NCBI RefSeq assembly: GCF_000797495.1
Contig: NZ_JTGN01000002.1
Span: 590,419-654,418, forward strand
DNA from: Robinsoniella peoriensis
GTDB taxonomy: Bacteria; Bacillota; Clostridia; Lachnospirales; Lachnospiraceae
DNA length: 64,000 nucleotides
Reading direction: 5' to 3'
The notes beneath the pieces were generated by a model. That model had not been told where the DNA came from. It saw only the letters and a list, made by a program, of their open reading frames with translations, and made no database searches. Shown here one piece after another: positions 17,370 through 26,387 of this stretch; the stretch's first letter is position 1, and each line of letters begins with the position of its first letter. Position numbers and translations under genes: made by a program.

Positions 17370-18214
17370 CAGGGATTGAAGTAGTAAATATCAGTAAAAG
17401 GTTTAAAGACACCGTGGCACTTGATCATGTGAATCTCCTTTTTGAGGAAGAAAAGATCTATGGACTGCTTGGAAGGAATGGTGCGGGTAAGTCTACATTG
17501 CTTAATATTATCAGTAACCGTATTTTTCCGGATGAGGGGCAGGTTCTTATGAATGGAGTACCGGTGAGGGAAAATGATCAGGCATTGGAACAGATTTATC
17601 TGATGAGTGAAAAAACATTATATCCGGAATCTATGAAAATTAAAGAAGTTTTCAAATGGAGTAAGGAATTCTACAAAAATTTTGATACGGATTTTGCAAT
17701 GAATATGGCAGAGCAGTTCCGGTTAGATGTGAAAAAGAAGGTCAAAGGATTATCAACGGGGTATACTTCCATTTTTAAAAATATTATTGCATTATCGGTA
17801 AATGTACCTTTTGTTTTCCTGGATGAACCGGTATTGGGACTGGATGCAAATCACAGGGAACTGTTCTATAAGATTTTAATTGAAAAATATAGTGAGAATC
17901 CTTTTGCTGCAGTGATATCCACACATTTAATAGAAGAAGTTTCCAGCGTGATAGAGGATATTGTAATTATTAAAAACGGTCAGGTAATCCGATTGGAAAC
18001 ACGGGAAGAGCTTCTTAGCAGAGGCTATACGGTTTCCGGAAATGGAGCGCTTGTGGATACGTATATAAGAGGAAAAGAAGTAATTGGTACAGATGTTTTG
18101 GGAGGCTTGAAAACTGCGTATATCATTGGCAGACCGGATCGTGCTAATCTGCCGAAAGGATTGGAGATAACCGGGTTAGATCTGCAAAAATTATTTATCC
18201 AGTTGACAAATTAG
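17366..18214 (+). CDS. ABC transporter ATP-binding protein
   Basis: 282 residues. Walker A is GRNGAGKST and Walker B is FVFLDEPVLGLDA, followed by the His switch (VISTHLIEE). The ABC signature, normally LSGGQ, is LSTGY, a degenerate form also seen in YtrB-like and bacteriocin-immunity exporters. It energises the two permeases downstream. It overlaps the GntR gene by 4 bases. The C-terminal 70 residues (about 215-282) form a small accessory domain of unclear role. Confidence 0.9.
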   Translation: MTGIEVVNISKRFKDTVALDHVNLLFEEEKIYGLLGRNGAGKSTLLNIISNRIFPDEGQVLMNGVPVRENDQALEQIYLMSEKTLYPESMKIKEVFKWSKEFYKNFDTDFAMNMAEQFRLDVKKKVKGLSTGYTSIFKNIIALSVNVPFVFLDEPVLGLDANHRELFYKILIEKYSENPFAAVISTHLIEEVSSVIEDIVIIKNGQVIRLETREELLSRGYTVSGNGALVDTYIRGKEVIGTDVLGGLKTAYIIGRPDRANLPKGLEITGLDLQKLFIQLTN

Positions 18215-18225
18215 GGGGAAAGATT

Positions 18226-18978
18226 ATGAAACTGAAGTCGGTATATAAATATCAGATGAGAGAGTACGTTAGTGCCGGAACAGGCTACGCTGCTGTAGTG
18301 CTGTCGCTGATTATCTTTTTCAGCGGGTTAGTAATATTTGGGCAGATTGATGCCGGCGGTTCTTTTTCCGGATTAGAATTTGGAAGCATTATATTTGGAT
18401 TTGTAATGGGATGTTCCTGTTTCCAGGAGGGATTTTTACTTATGATGCAAAATGGAGTTTCCAGAAAGACAATTGTTTTCAGCAGAATTTTAACCATAAT
18501 AACCAGCAGCATTGCGCTTGCTGTATTAAATGAGCTGATTACGCTGGTCTGCAGGATATTTGTACATTTCAATAAAAACATTATATTTGAAATCAATATT
18601 CTCCAGGTTATGTATCCTCAAATGCTGGGTGAAATGGAATCCCTGCCGTTATTCCTGATAAATATTCTGTTTTGGAGCCTGGCGCTTATGATGGCTACGC
18701 TGCTTGGATATTGTGTCAGTTCCTTACTGTATCATCTGTCAAGAACAACAAAGATTATTTTAGGAGTAGCCCTCTCTGTATTTGCTGTGGTTTTACTTCC
18801 AATTATAGATGTATTATTGGTTAAAGGGATCTATAAGAAATTACTGGACTTTTTCTTAATGGTAATGGGACAGAAAAGCCAGAATCCGTTTATTGCAGTG
18901 ATTACATTTCTGGTAAGTACGGTAATTCTGGGAGGAATCAGCTATTTGTTAGTAATTCGTGCCCAGGTGCAGAAATAG
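18226..18978 (+). CDS. ABC-2 type permease, first of a tandem pair
   Basis: 250 residues with about six membrane segments. The protein opens KLKSVYKYQMREYVSAG and ends VIRAQVQK. It is clearly paralogous to the next gene, which has the same length and shared stretches such as QEGFLLMMQNGVSRKTIV, matching REN-FQMLMQNNVSRKMIA there. The pair probably forms a heterodimeric membrane channel for the upstream ATPase. The substrate is unknown. Confidence 0.85.
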   Translation: MKLKSVYKYQMREYVSAGTGYAAVVLSLIIFFSGLVIFGQIDAGGSFSGLEFGSIIFGFVMGCSCFQEGFLLMMQNGVSRKTIVFSRILTIITSSIALAVLNELITLVCRIFVHFNKNIIFEINILQVMYPQMLGEMESLPLFLINILFWSLALMMATLLGYCVSSLLYHLSRTTKIILGVALSVFAVVLLPIIDVLLVKGIYKKLLDFFLMVMGQKSQNPFIAVITFLVSTVILGGISYLLVIRAQVQK

Positions 18979-18990
18979 AGGGAGAAAAAT

Positions 18991-19743
18991 ATGAGGTTAA
19001 AATCAGTTTTTAAATATCAGTTTCGGGATTACAAAATTTCCTATGTATTATTTTTTGGGATTTTACTGTTTCTGGAATTAGCAAACCTTGTTGGAATTAA
19101 GATAAGTGGCATGGAAGATAAGGGAATTTATTTCCGCAACGAATCAATGGTAGTATTGGCCGGGTTTATTATGGGAGCAAATTCATTTCGGGAAAACTTC
19201 CAAATGCTGATGCAAAACAATGTCAGCCGTAAAATGATAGCGGCAGGAAGAATTTTAAATACACTGTTAAGCGGGATTGTTCTGGCGGTTATTTGCAGAC
19301 TGGTTTCCCTGGTTTATGAACTGGCAGCATTGGGAGACGGTAATCTGCGGGCAGGAAATATCTTTGGCAAAATATACCCATCCTTTTGGGAGCAGGCAGG
19401 TGGATTGGAGAAGCTGGGGGTGGAACTTCTGTTCTGGTCAGGCTTTGTCATTCTATTTACGATGATAGGATATTTCTTCGGAGCGTTGTATTATAATCTG
19501 GGTAAGATTCAAAAGATGGTAATCAGCATTGGAGTTCCGGTAATCTTACTGATTGTGTTGCCGATCGTAGACCTGTATGCTGCAGGCGGCAGAATCGCAA
19601 AGTTCTTTTTGGGGATGCTTGCCCTTTTGTTAGGAGGCACGGGGGGTAATCCTGCATGGTCCTTCCTGAGTACTTTGACCGGTTCAGTAATATTTGGCGG
19701 TATTGCAGTACTGATTGTATTAAAATCTCCGGTGCAAAAATAA
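18991..19743 (+). CDS. ABC-2 type permease, second of a tandem pair
   Basis: 250 residues, six predicted membrane segments, starting RLKSVFKYQFRDYKISYV and ending VLKSPVQK. It is a tandem duplicate of the previous permease, 12 bp downstream, with its own GGGAG ribosome-binding site. The conserved block FRENFQMLMQNNVSRK is in the first cytosolic loop. Together with the ATPase and YtrA-like regulator it resembles the four-gene envelope-stress ABC operons of Firmicutes. Confidence 0.85.
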   Translation: MRLKSVFKYQFRDYKISYVLFFGILLFLELANLVGIKISGMEDKGIYFRNESMVVLAGFIMGANSFRENFQMLMQNNVSRKMIAAGRILNTLLSGIVLAVICRLVSLVYELAALGDGNLRAGNIFGKIYPSFWEQAGGLEKLGVELLFWSGFVILFTMIGYFFGALYYNLGKIQKMVISIGVPVILLIVLPIVDLYAAGGRIAKFFLGMLALLLGGTGGNPAWSFLSTLTGSVIFGGIAVLIVLKSPVQK

Positions 19744-19746
19744 AAA

Positions 19747-19797
19747 AGAGACGCTATAACCAGTTCTTTTATTGGTTGTAAGCGTCCCTTTTCTTTT
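19747..19797. terminator. Bidirectional terminator between the ABC operon and the antiporter gene
   Basis: GACGCT...AACCA (19750-19762) pairs with TGGTT...AGCGTC (19773-19786). T-rich sequence follows on the plus strand and an A-rich tract precedes it, so it can serve both convergent units. Confidence 0.8.
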
Positions 19798-19803
19798 AGA
19801 AGT

Positions 19804-20739
19804 CTATCTTAAAATAATAAATCCCATAAATGCAGCATAGCCCAATAGCATGATCCACCCTTCCATACGATTCAGTATCTTGCTTTGCAATGCAAATATA
19901 AATACGGCAATGCTGGCAACGATCAGAATCATGATATCGTAAATAGAAAACAGATTGACTGCAACCGGATGGAGCGCTGAAGATGCGCCTAAAACCAGAA
20001 GGATGTTAAAGATGTTAGATCCTACCACATTTCCAAGTGCAATGTCGTTTTCTCCTTTTCGGGAAGCAACGATGGAGGTTACCAGTTCGGGCAGAGAGGT
20101 ACCAAGGGCTACAATCGTAAGGCCGATCAGTGTCTGACTGAGCCCAAAAGATTCAGCTATGGAAACGGCACTGTTAACTACCAGATCCCCTCCGATTACT
20201 ATGGCAGCCAAACCGCCGATGATGCAGATGCCGCTTAAGAGCGGGGATAACTGCTTGATACCGTCAGTAGAGTCTGCCTGAATTTCATTTCGGCTTTTTA
20301 GTGCACTTTTAACGGTGAACACCAGGAAGAGCACAAAGAAAGCAAGTAATATCCAACCGTCGATCTGGCCTACTTCATGGTCCAGAGACAGCAGAAGCAA
20401 TACCGCGGTAATCACGATGGAGAAGGGAAATTCGCGTTTTAAAACGGAAGGTGTAATACCCATGGGCTTGATAGCAGCGCATATGCCCACTACAACCAGC
20501 AGATTAAAAATATTAGAACCAATAACATTACTTAGTGCCAGTTCATTTTGAGCCTCGATGGCAGCGGTGATACTCACGGAAGCTTCCGGCATGCTTGTAC
20601 CAAATGCAACAACAGTAAGTCCGATGATGACACTGGGGATACGGAGAAGTCTTGCAATATTGGAGCTGCCTTCAACGAAGTAGTCGGCACCTTTTATCAG
20701 CAGTACAAATCCTATGATTAGCAGAACATAAGTTAACAT
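19804..20739 (-). CDS. CaCA family Ca2+/Na+ antiporter (YrbG-like)
   Basis: 311 residues with ten hydrophobic segments and the two inverted Na_Ca_ex repeats. The alpha-1 motif is GLTVVAFGTSMPEASVSI and the alpha-2 motif GLTIVALGTSLPELVTSIVA, both with the ion-liganding Glu. NVIGSNIFNLL and NVVGSNIFNILL follow each. This is the full exchanger set for exporting Ca2+ in exchange for Na+ or H+. The start is ATG 20739 after AAGGAGG; an upstream in-frame ATG at 20772 overlaps the -10 box. Confidence 0.94.
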   Translation of the reverse strand: MLTYVLLIIGFVLLIKGADYFVEGSSNIARLLRIPSVIIGLTVVAFGTSMPEASVSITAAIEAQNELALSNVIGSNIFNLLVVVGICAAIKPMGITPSVLKREFPFSIVITAVLLLLSLDHEVGQIDGWILLAFFVLFLVFTVKSALKSRNEIQADSTDGIKQLSPLLSGICIIGGLAAIVIGGDLVVNSAVSIAESFGLSQTLIGLTIVALGTSLPELVTSIVASRKGENDIALGNVVGSNIFNILLVLGASSALHPVAVNLFSIYDIMILIVASIAVFIFALQSKILNRMEGWIMLLGYAAFMGFIILR

Positions 20740-20767
20740 TTTTTTCCTCCTTAAATGACCTGTTGTC

Positions 20768-20796
20768 ATCATACTGAATTACCAGAAATTTGTCAA
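20768..20796 (-). promoter_or_regulatory. Promoter of the antiporter gene
   Basis: On the minus strand a consensus TTGACA (20796-20791) and TATGAT (20773-20768) are 17 bp apart. A second TTGACAAATT lies 24 bp upstream. Confidence 0.82.
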
Positions 20797-21019
20797 ATTA
20801 TTTTATATAATTTGTCAATAAATAGCAGGGTATCGGTTGTATGAAATAATTATTACCAACTATTGCAAAGAATTATGATCAATGTTATTATTTCCTATAT
20901 TAAGCAAAAAACAACTGGAAAAATATTTACAGTAAAGGTGTTGTGTAATCAGTCAGAAAGTCAGACCCATACCGGCTTTTATTATTAAAAAATAAAATAT
21001 GCGAAAGAGGTAATCCTAT

Positions 21020-21694
21020 ATGTTAAATATAATCTATGAAGACGGCCAGGTTTTGGTCTGTGAAAAGCCGTCCGGTGTAGCGGTACAAAGCGCGGGAATT
21101 GGCACTATGGATCTGGAAAGCAGAATAAAAAATTATCTGAGTACAGAAAATAGTGGAAATGGCGAGCCTTATCTGGGAGTTATCCACAGGCTGGATCAGC
21201 CGGTTGGTGGCGTACTGGTATTTGCGAAAACGCCGATGGCTGCTGCGGATTTAAGTAAACAGGCAGGTAATGGGGAGATGGATAAAAGGTATCAGGCTGT
21301 AGTATGTGGAAAACTTCCCCAAATCCAGGGAGTGCTTGTGGATTATCTGTTTAAAGACGGTAAAACCAATACGTCCAGAATTGTAAAAAAGGAACAAAAA
21401 GGTGCCAAAAGGGCGGAATTACATTATCAGGTTCTGGAAGAAAAAGAAGGCTTGTCACTATTGGAAATTCACCTGATTACCGGGCGTCATCATCAGATCC
21501 GTGTGCAGCTGGCTGGTGCAGGAACACCTTTGTATGGAGATAAAAAATATAATCCCAAAACAGCAGGTGACCAGAGAACAACTATCGGTTTATACGCCTG
21601 TAAGTTAAGCTTTTTACATCCAAAAACAAAAAAACAGATGGCTTTTTCCTGTGAACCCAAAGGTGATGCTTTTTCAATATTCACGTCCAGATAA
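21020..21694 (+). CDS. RluA family pseudouridine synthase
   Basis: 224 residues, the short form without an S4 domain. It starts YEDGQVLVCEKPSGVAVQ and has the RluA active-site motif HRLDQPVGGVLVFAKT with catalytic Asp at residue 59. The later motif is EIHLITGRHHQIRVQLA, which closes the active site. It isomerises specific uridines in rRNA or tRNA; the target cannot be predicted. The ribosome-binding site is AGAGG. Confidence 0.93.
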   Translation: MLNIIYEDGQVLVCEKPSGVAVQSAGIGTMDLESRIKNYLSTENSGNGEPYLGVIHRLDQPVGGVLVFAKTPMAAADLSKQAGNGEMDKRYQAVVCGKLPQIQGVLVDYLFKDGKTNTSRIVKKEQKGAKRAELHYQVLEEKEGLSLLEIHLITGRHHQIRVQLAGAGTPLYGDKKYNPKTAGDQRTTIGLYACKLSFLHPKTKKQMAFSCEPKGDAFSIFTSR

Positions 21695-21798
21695 AAACAT
21701 GGCGGATATTGCCATTTGTACCAGATGTCTGTCTTCTAATAATGAATAATCAAAATGAATCTGCACATCCTATTCTTACAATATAGGAGGGCGAAAGG

Positions 21799-22848
21799 AT
21801 GGGCAGAGCAGAGAAATATAAAGAAGTACTTATCGTAATAGGGATTGCAATTGCAGTATTCGTTGGAATGAAATACCTGCTGCCATTTGTAGCCCCTTTT
21901 TTTATTGCGTATATTATCGTGCGGATACTGAATCCATTTGTAAAGCGGCTGCAGCGCAGGATAAAAATAAAGAAAGAATGGCTTGCGGCTGTGGTACTGG
22001 GATTCTTTTCAATTTTACTGATTGGCGGACTGTATTATCTGACAATCCAGCTGTTTGCGCAGATTAAAGCCATAGTATCCAATCTGGACAGTTATGAAAA
22101 AGAATTCAGACTGATACTTGGAAACTGCTGTTCTGCGATGGAGCAGACGCTGGGGATTCAGGCAGAAGCCATTGAAGATTTTGTATATCAGAATATTCAG
22201 GTTATGACAGACCGTCTCCAGGTATATATTGTGCCGGATATGTTTAATTATTCACTGCAGTATCTGCTTGGTTTTGTGAAAGCGGCAGGATTATTTTTTG
22301 CATTATTTGTATCTGTACTGCTTTTATTAAAGGATTATGACGAAATACATGATAAACTTAAAAAGTTTGAATTATACCGCAGAACAGCTACCGTTTTGAA
22401 TCGGCTTTGGGGACTTGGCGGAGCCTACTTTAAAGCACAGCTCATTATTATGAGTATCGTTTCTGTTATCTGTGTTGCAGGACTTTGGGTGATTCGGTAC
22501 CCCTATGCCCTGTTGGTTGGATTGCTGATCGGCGTATCGGATGCACTTCCATTTATCGGAACCGGAACGATACTGATACCCTGGGCGTTGGTATGTGCTC
22601 TGCAAGGTGATTTTGTACACGCTGCAGCATATGCCACGTTGTTCTTTGTTGCAAATACTACCAGAGAATTTCTGGAGCCTAAGATGATTGGAAAAAAACT
22701 TGGTGTTTATCCCATTGTAATTGCAGTTGCAGTGTATGCAGGAATCTGTATTTACGGGGTTGCCGGGGTAATTCTTGGACCATTGACTTTGCTGGCTATT
22801 GTGGAGATTTACAAAGAGATTAAGAGAGGGGAAGTAATGGAAGAGTAG
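21799..22848 (+). CDS. AI-2E family (YtvI/PerM-like) membrane transporter
   Basis: 349 residues with eight hydrophobic segments in the PF01594 pattern: two N-terminal helices, a soluble stretch at about 85-150, then six helices. Typical runs are LPFVAPFFIAYIIVRILNPF, GLLIGVSDALPFIGTGTILIPW and EPKMIGKKLGVYPI. Relatives include AI-2 exporters, Na+/H+ antiporters and the sporulation protein YtvI; which applies is uncertain. It stands alone. Confidence 0.88.
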   Translation: MGRAEKYKEVLIVIGIAIAVFVGMKYLLPFVAPFFIAYIIVRILNPFVKRLQRRIKIKKEWLAAVVLGFFSILLIGGLYYLTIQLFAQIKAIVSNLDSYEKEFRLILGNCCSAMEQTLGIQAEAIEDFVYQNIQVMTDRLQVYIVPDMFNYSLQYLLGFVKAAGLFFALFVSVLLLLKDYDEIHDKLKKFELYRRTATVLNRLWGLGGAYFKAQLIIMSIVSVICVAGLWVIRYPYALLVGLLIGVSDALPFIGTGTILIPWALVCALQGDFVHAAAYATLFFVANTTREFLEPKMIGKKLGVYPIVIAVAVYAGICIYGVAGVILGPLTLLAIVEIYKEIKRGEVMEE

Positions 22849-22893
22849 ATTTTACCTGTTTACCAATGGTTATCCATGTCTAACACAGCATCA

Positions 22894-22922
22894 TTGACAA
22901 TTCTATTGTATTTCTATATCAT
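22894..22922 (+). promoter_or_regulatory. Promoter of the YesN/YesM/sensor operon
   Basis: TTGACA (22894-22899) and TATCAT (22917-22922) are 17 bp apart, about 50 bp upstream of the YesN-type gene. Confidence 0.78.
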
Positions 22923-22970
22923 ATAAGATAGAATAATAAAGAATTAAAATAAATGTTCAGGGAGGCAGAT

Positions 22971-24575
22971 ATGTACAAGGTATTATTAGTTGATGATGAA
23001 GCCCTCATTCGAGAGGCTATCAGTGAAAATACAAGGTGGAATGAATTGGGTTATGAATTGGTCGGTGCTTGCAAAAATGGGAAAGAGGCAATGGACATGA
23101 TCATACAGAATCCACCGGATCTCCTTCTTACGGATATCTGTATGCCGCATGTGGACGGCATGGAGCTGACAAAGTTTGTATATGAACAGTATAAAGATAC
23201 TAAAGTAGTGATTATCAGCGGGTATGATGAATTTGAATATGCAAAAAAGGCTGTAAAATATCAGGTTGTAGAATATATACTGAAGCCGATAACCGCTTTT
23301 GAACTTTCTGAAACACTGCTGAAGGTAAAAGAAGCTCTGGATGCAGAACAGCTGAAAAAACAGAATATGAAGAAAATACGTGGAGCCTATATCAGCAACC
23401 TCCCGTTGATGCGCGGGCGCTTTTTAATTGGACTTTTGCAGGGAAATGTGAATGAAGAGACAATTCAGGACAAGCTCATGGATTATCAGATCCAGTTAAG
23501 CGGCAGCCATTTTATGGCAGCAATGGTTCTGGGGGATGATCTTTCTCCGTTTTTGAACCAGGAAGCGGATACGAAGACCGATCTGGCGTATTTTGCTATT
23601 TATAATATAACGGCTGAGATTATGGCATCGTATGGTGCCGGAGTAACATTCCAGGCATTTGAAGAAAAAACCGTAATGATCTTTGCGGGGGATGAAAATC
23701 TGGAAGAGAAGGCATTGCGTGTCTGCGAAGAGATACAGGAGGCAATATTAAAATTCTTAAAAATTGAATCTACCATCGGTCTTGGCAGGGTGGTAAATTC
23801 TTTGTCTCTGGTCTACAGTTCCTTTAATGATACGAAAAAGTCAATGGAATACCGTTTCCTACTGGGTGGAAATCAGGTGATTTATGCCAAGAATCTAAGG
23901 GACAGCCAGGAAAGCCAGAATGTGGACGTCTCAAAGTGGGCAAATCAGATTGTACTGGCGATTAAAACCAACAATGAACATGAAATACGAAAATACGTAC
24001 TGGGATTTGTACAGTCATTAAGAGATGCATATGTGACAAAAAACAGAAGTATTTTCTACGTACAGAACATGGTGCTGTCCATTATGAATGAACTGGATGC
24101 TTCTACATTAAGCGAAAGCGAGATCTTTATAGAAGAAAGAGAACTGTTGAATTCCATCTATGAAAAGGAACATCTGACGGATATAGCGGAAGATTTAATT
24201 CAGTTTGGCAAGACTCTGTCCCACAGTATGAAAGACCAAAAGGACAGCTACTGTAAGAAACAGGCACTGCAGGCGCTGGATTACATAGACAAGAATTATG
24301 GTGATTCTAAGATCTCCCTGAATTCCGTTTGCCTGCATCTGGCGATGAGTACCAGTTATTTCAGCTCTATTTTTAAAAATTATACCGGGGAGACCTTTAT
24401 TGAGGCGTTGACTAAGAAGCGGATTGAGAAGGCAAAGTCTCTGATTGAAAATACAGCAAAGAAAACTTATGAAATCGCAGAAGATGTGGGATATAGTGAT
24501 CCTCATTACTTCAGTATCACATTTAAAAAGATAACGGGGATGACTCCTACAGAATATGCAAAAAAGATGAGGTAA
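22971..24575 (+). CDS. YesN-type response regulator with AraC DNA-binding domain
   Basis: 534 residues. The receiver domain (1-120) opens YKVLLVDDEALIRE, with phospho-acceptor Asp55 (LLTDICMPHVDGMEL) and Lys in YILKPITAFEL. A 300-residue middle region has no clear motif. The C-terminal AraC domain (about 435-534) carries AMSTSYFSSIFKNYTGETF and AEDVGYSDPHYFSITFKKITGMTP. The start is ATG 22971 after AGGGAGG; an in-frame ATG at 22953 lacks such a site. It forms a tight operon with the YesM-type kinase (3-bp gap) and a sugar-binding sensor, and probably drives the sugar transporter operon downstream. Confidence 0.93.
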   Translation: MYKVLLVDDEALIREAISENTRWNELGYELVGACKNGKEAMDMIIQNPPDLLLTDICMPHVDGMELTKFVYEQYKDTKVVIISGYDEFEYAKKAVKYQVVEYILKPITAFELSETLLKVKEALDAEQLKKQNMKKIRGAYISNLPLMRGRFLIGLLQGNVNEETIQDKLMDYQIQLSGSHFMAAMVLGDDLSPFLNQEADTKTDLAYFAIYNITAEIMASYGAGVTFQAFEEKTVMIFAGDENLEEKALRVCEEIQEAILKFLKIESTIGLGRVVNSLSLVYSSFNDTKKSMEYRFLLGGNQVIYAKNLRDSQESQNVDVSKWANQIVLAIKTNNEHEIRKYVLGFVQSLRDAYVTKNRSIFYVQNMVLSIMNELDASTLSESEIFIEERELLNSIYEKEHLTDIAEDLIQFGKTLSHSMKDQKDSYCKKQALQALDYIDKNYGDSKISLNSVCLHLAMSTSYFSSIFKNYTGETFIEALTKKRIEKAKSLIENTAKKTYEIAEDVGYSDPHYFSITFKKITGMTPTEYAKKMR

Positions 24576-24578
24576 TTT

Positions 24579-26387
24579 ATGGATAAGAAAAAAAGGGGTG
24601 AGGCAGTACGGTTTCTATTTCACTTTAAAAGTATACGTAATTCGATGTTGTTTTCCTTTACGCTTGTGGTTGTGCTTGCGTTGCTGATATTCCTTCTTTT
24701 CTCTTTGAATTACACGGAAGAAACAGTTCTGGACAATTCAAAGGATTATACTAAGCAGTTGGTGGAGCAGGTAAATTCAAATATTGATTCATATATTAGC
24801 TATATGGAATCCATCTCCCAGATGGTAACGGACCATTCCGATGTTGTGGACTATCTCTTTGGAGACGGCAGTACTGGGGAATCCTTAAAGCTTCGTCTGC
24901 TGGAACAGTTTAAGACCGTTCTGGATACCAGGGAAGATATCTATAATATAGCTGTTATCGCAGATAATGGGAAGATGGTGCTGAACCGTGGAGTAGCGAC
25001 ACTCAATCCCAGTGGGGATATCCCAAATAAGCCCTGGTATTTGAATACGATTAAAGCAAATGGGGCTGCTGTAGTATCCGGTTCCCATGTGCAGAATGCA
25101 TTTAAAGATAAATACCAGTGGGTAGTTACCTTAAGCAAAGGATTGATTAATCCGGCTACTAATAAAATTGAAGGGATTTTCTTTATTGATTTGAATTACA
25201 GTGCCATCAAAAGTCTGTGTGAAAAAATCGAGCTGGGTAATAAAGGATATATGTTTATTCTGGATAAAGACGGAAGCATCATTTATCATCCCCAGCAGCA
25301 ATTGCTGAACAGTGGTTTGAAAGTAGAAGCAATAGACCGTGTTCTGGCGCAGGAAAATGGCAGCTTCATTACAGATGAAGGTAATGGCAGTAAATTATAT
25401 ACGGTCAGTACTTCCAGGGAAACCGGTTGGACCATAGCAGGTGTTTCTTACATAGGAGAGCTGATCAAGAACAAAGACGAAATGCAGATATTTTATCTGG
25501 TAATAGCTTCCGGGCTGTTTGCTTTGGCCATGATACTCGCGGTTGTGTTGTCGAAAGAAATTACAAAGCCTATTAAGGATCTCAAGGATTCCATGAAAGA
25601 AGTAGAGCGGGGAAATTTCCAAAATGCAGCATTTGTCAGCAAAGGGGAAAATGAGGTGGCAAGCCTTGGCAAATCATTTAATATTATGACAGGAAAGATA
25701 CAGAACCTGATGGAGGAAAATGTACGGGAACAGAAGGAAAAGAGGAAAAGTGAGCTAAAGGTACTGCAATCCCAGATCAATCCGCATTTTCTATACAATA
25801 CCCTGGATTCCATTATCTGGATGTCTGAGGGAGGGAAAAACCGTGAGGTAGTGCAGATGACATCGTCTTTGGCAAAACTATTGCGCCAGAGTATCAGTAA
25901 TGAGGATGAAATTGTTACCATTGCAAAAGAGCTGGGATACACCCGGGAGTATCTCACAATTCAGAAAATGCGTTACCGTGACCAGCTGGAATTTGAGATA
26001 GACGTTCCTGCCCGGATTCAGAGAAAGAGTATCGTAAAGCTGGTGATTCAGCCTATTGTTGAAAATGCAATTTATCATGGTATCAAATATAAAGAAACAA
26101 AAGGAATGATCTATATCACCGGAGAAATGACAAAAGAAAAAATCATCCTTTGCATTCGGGATAATGGAGTGGGAATGGAACAAGAAGTGCTGGACCACGT
26201 TCTGGAAAACAAACGTCCGGACGAAGTATCTAATAAAGTTGGGGTCTATAATGTCCACAACCGTCTGCAGCTGTATTACGGTAAGGAATATGGTCTGGCT
26301 TATGAGAGCACGCCGGGTATTGGTACAAGCGTATACGTAACGATACCAAATGATGAAATGGAGGAAGATGCGTATGACGAAGAGTAA
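24579..26387 (+). CDS. YesM-type sensor histidine kinase
   Basis: 602 residues. TM1 is at about 20-42 and TM2 at about 305-330, with a dCache-like extracellular sensor between them (RGVATLNPSGDIPNKPWYL, GYMFILDKDGSIIYHP). HAMP follows at 330-385. The His_kinase domain has LQSQINPHFLYNTLDSI with phospho-accepting His403. The ATPase has QPIVENAIYHGIK and DNGVGM. This is the usual partner of YesN regulators for extracellular sugar or glycan signals. Its end overlaps the next gene by 14 bases. Confidence 0.93.
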   Translation: MDKKKRGEAVRFLFHFKSIRNSMLFSFTLVVVLALLIFLLFSLNYTEETVLDNSKDYTKQLVEQVNSNIDSYISYMESISQMVTDHSDVVDYLFGDGSTGESLKLRLLEQFKTVLDTREDIYNIAVIADNGKMVLNRGVATLNPSGDIPNKPWYLNTIKANGAAVVSGSHVQNAFKDKYQWVVTLSKGLINPATNKIEGIFFIDLNYSAIKSLCEKIELGNKGYMFILDKDGSIIYHPQQQLLNSGLKVEAIDRVLAQENGSFITDEGNGSKLYTVSTSRETGWTIAGVSYIGELIKNKDEMQIFYLVIASGLFALAMILAVVLSKEITKPIKDLKDSMKEVERGNFQNAAFVSKGENEVASLGKSFNIMTGKIQNLMEENVREQKEKRKSELKVLQSQINPHFLYNTLDSIIWMSEGGKNREVVQMTSSLAKLLRQSISNEDEIVTIAKELGYTREYLTIQKMRYRDQLEFEIDVPARIQRKSIVKLVIQPIVENAIYHGIKYKETKGMIYITGEMTKEKIILCIRDNGVGMEQEVLDHVLENKRPDEVSNKVGVYNVHNRLQLYYGKEYGLAYESTPGIGTSVYVTIPNDEMEEDAYDEE

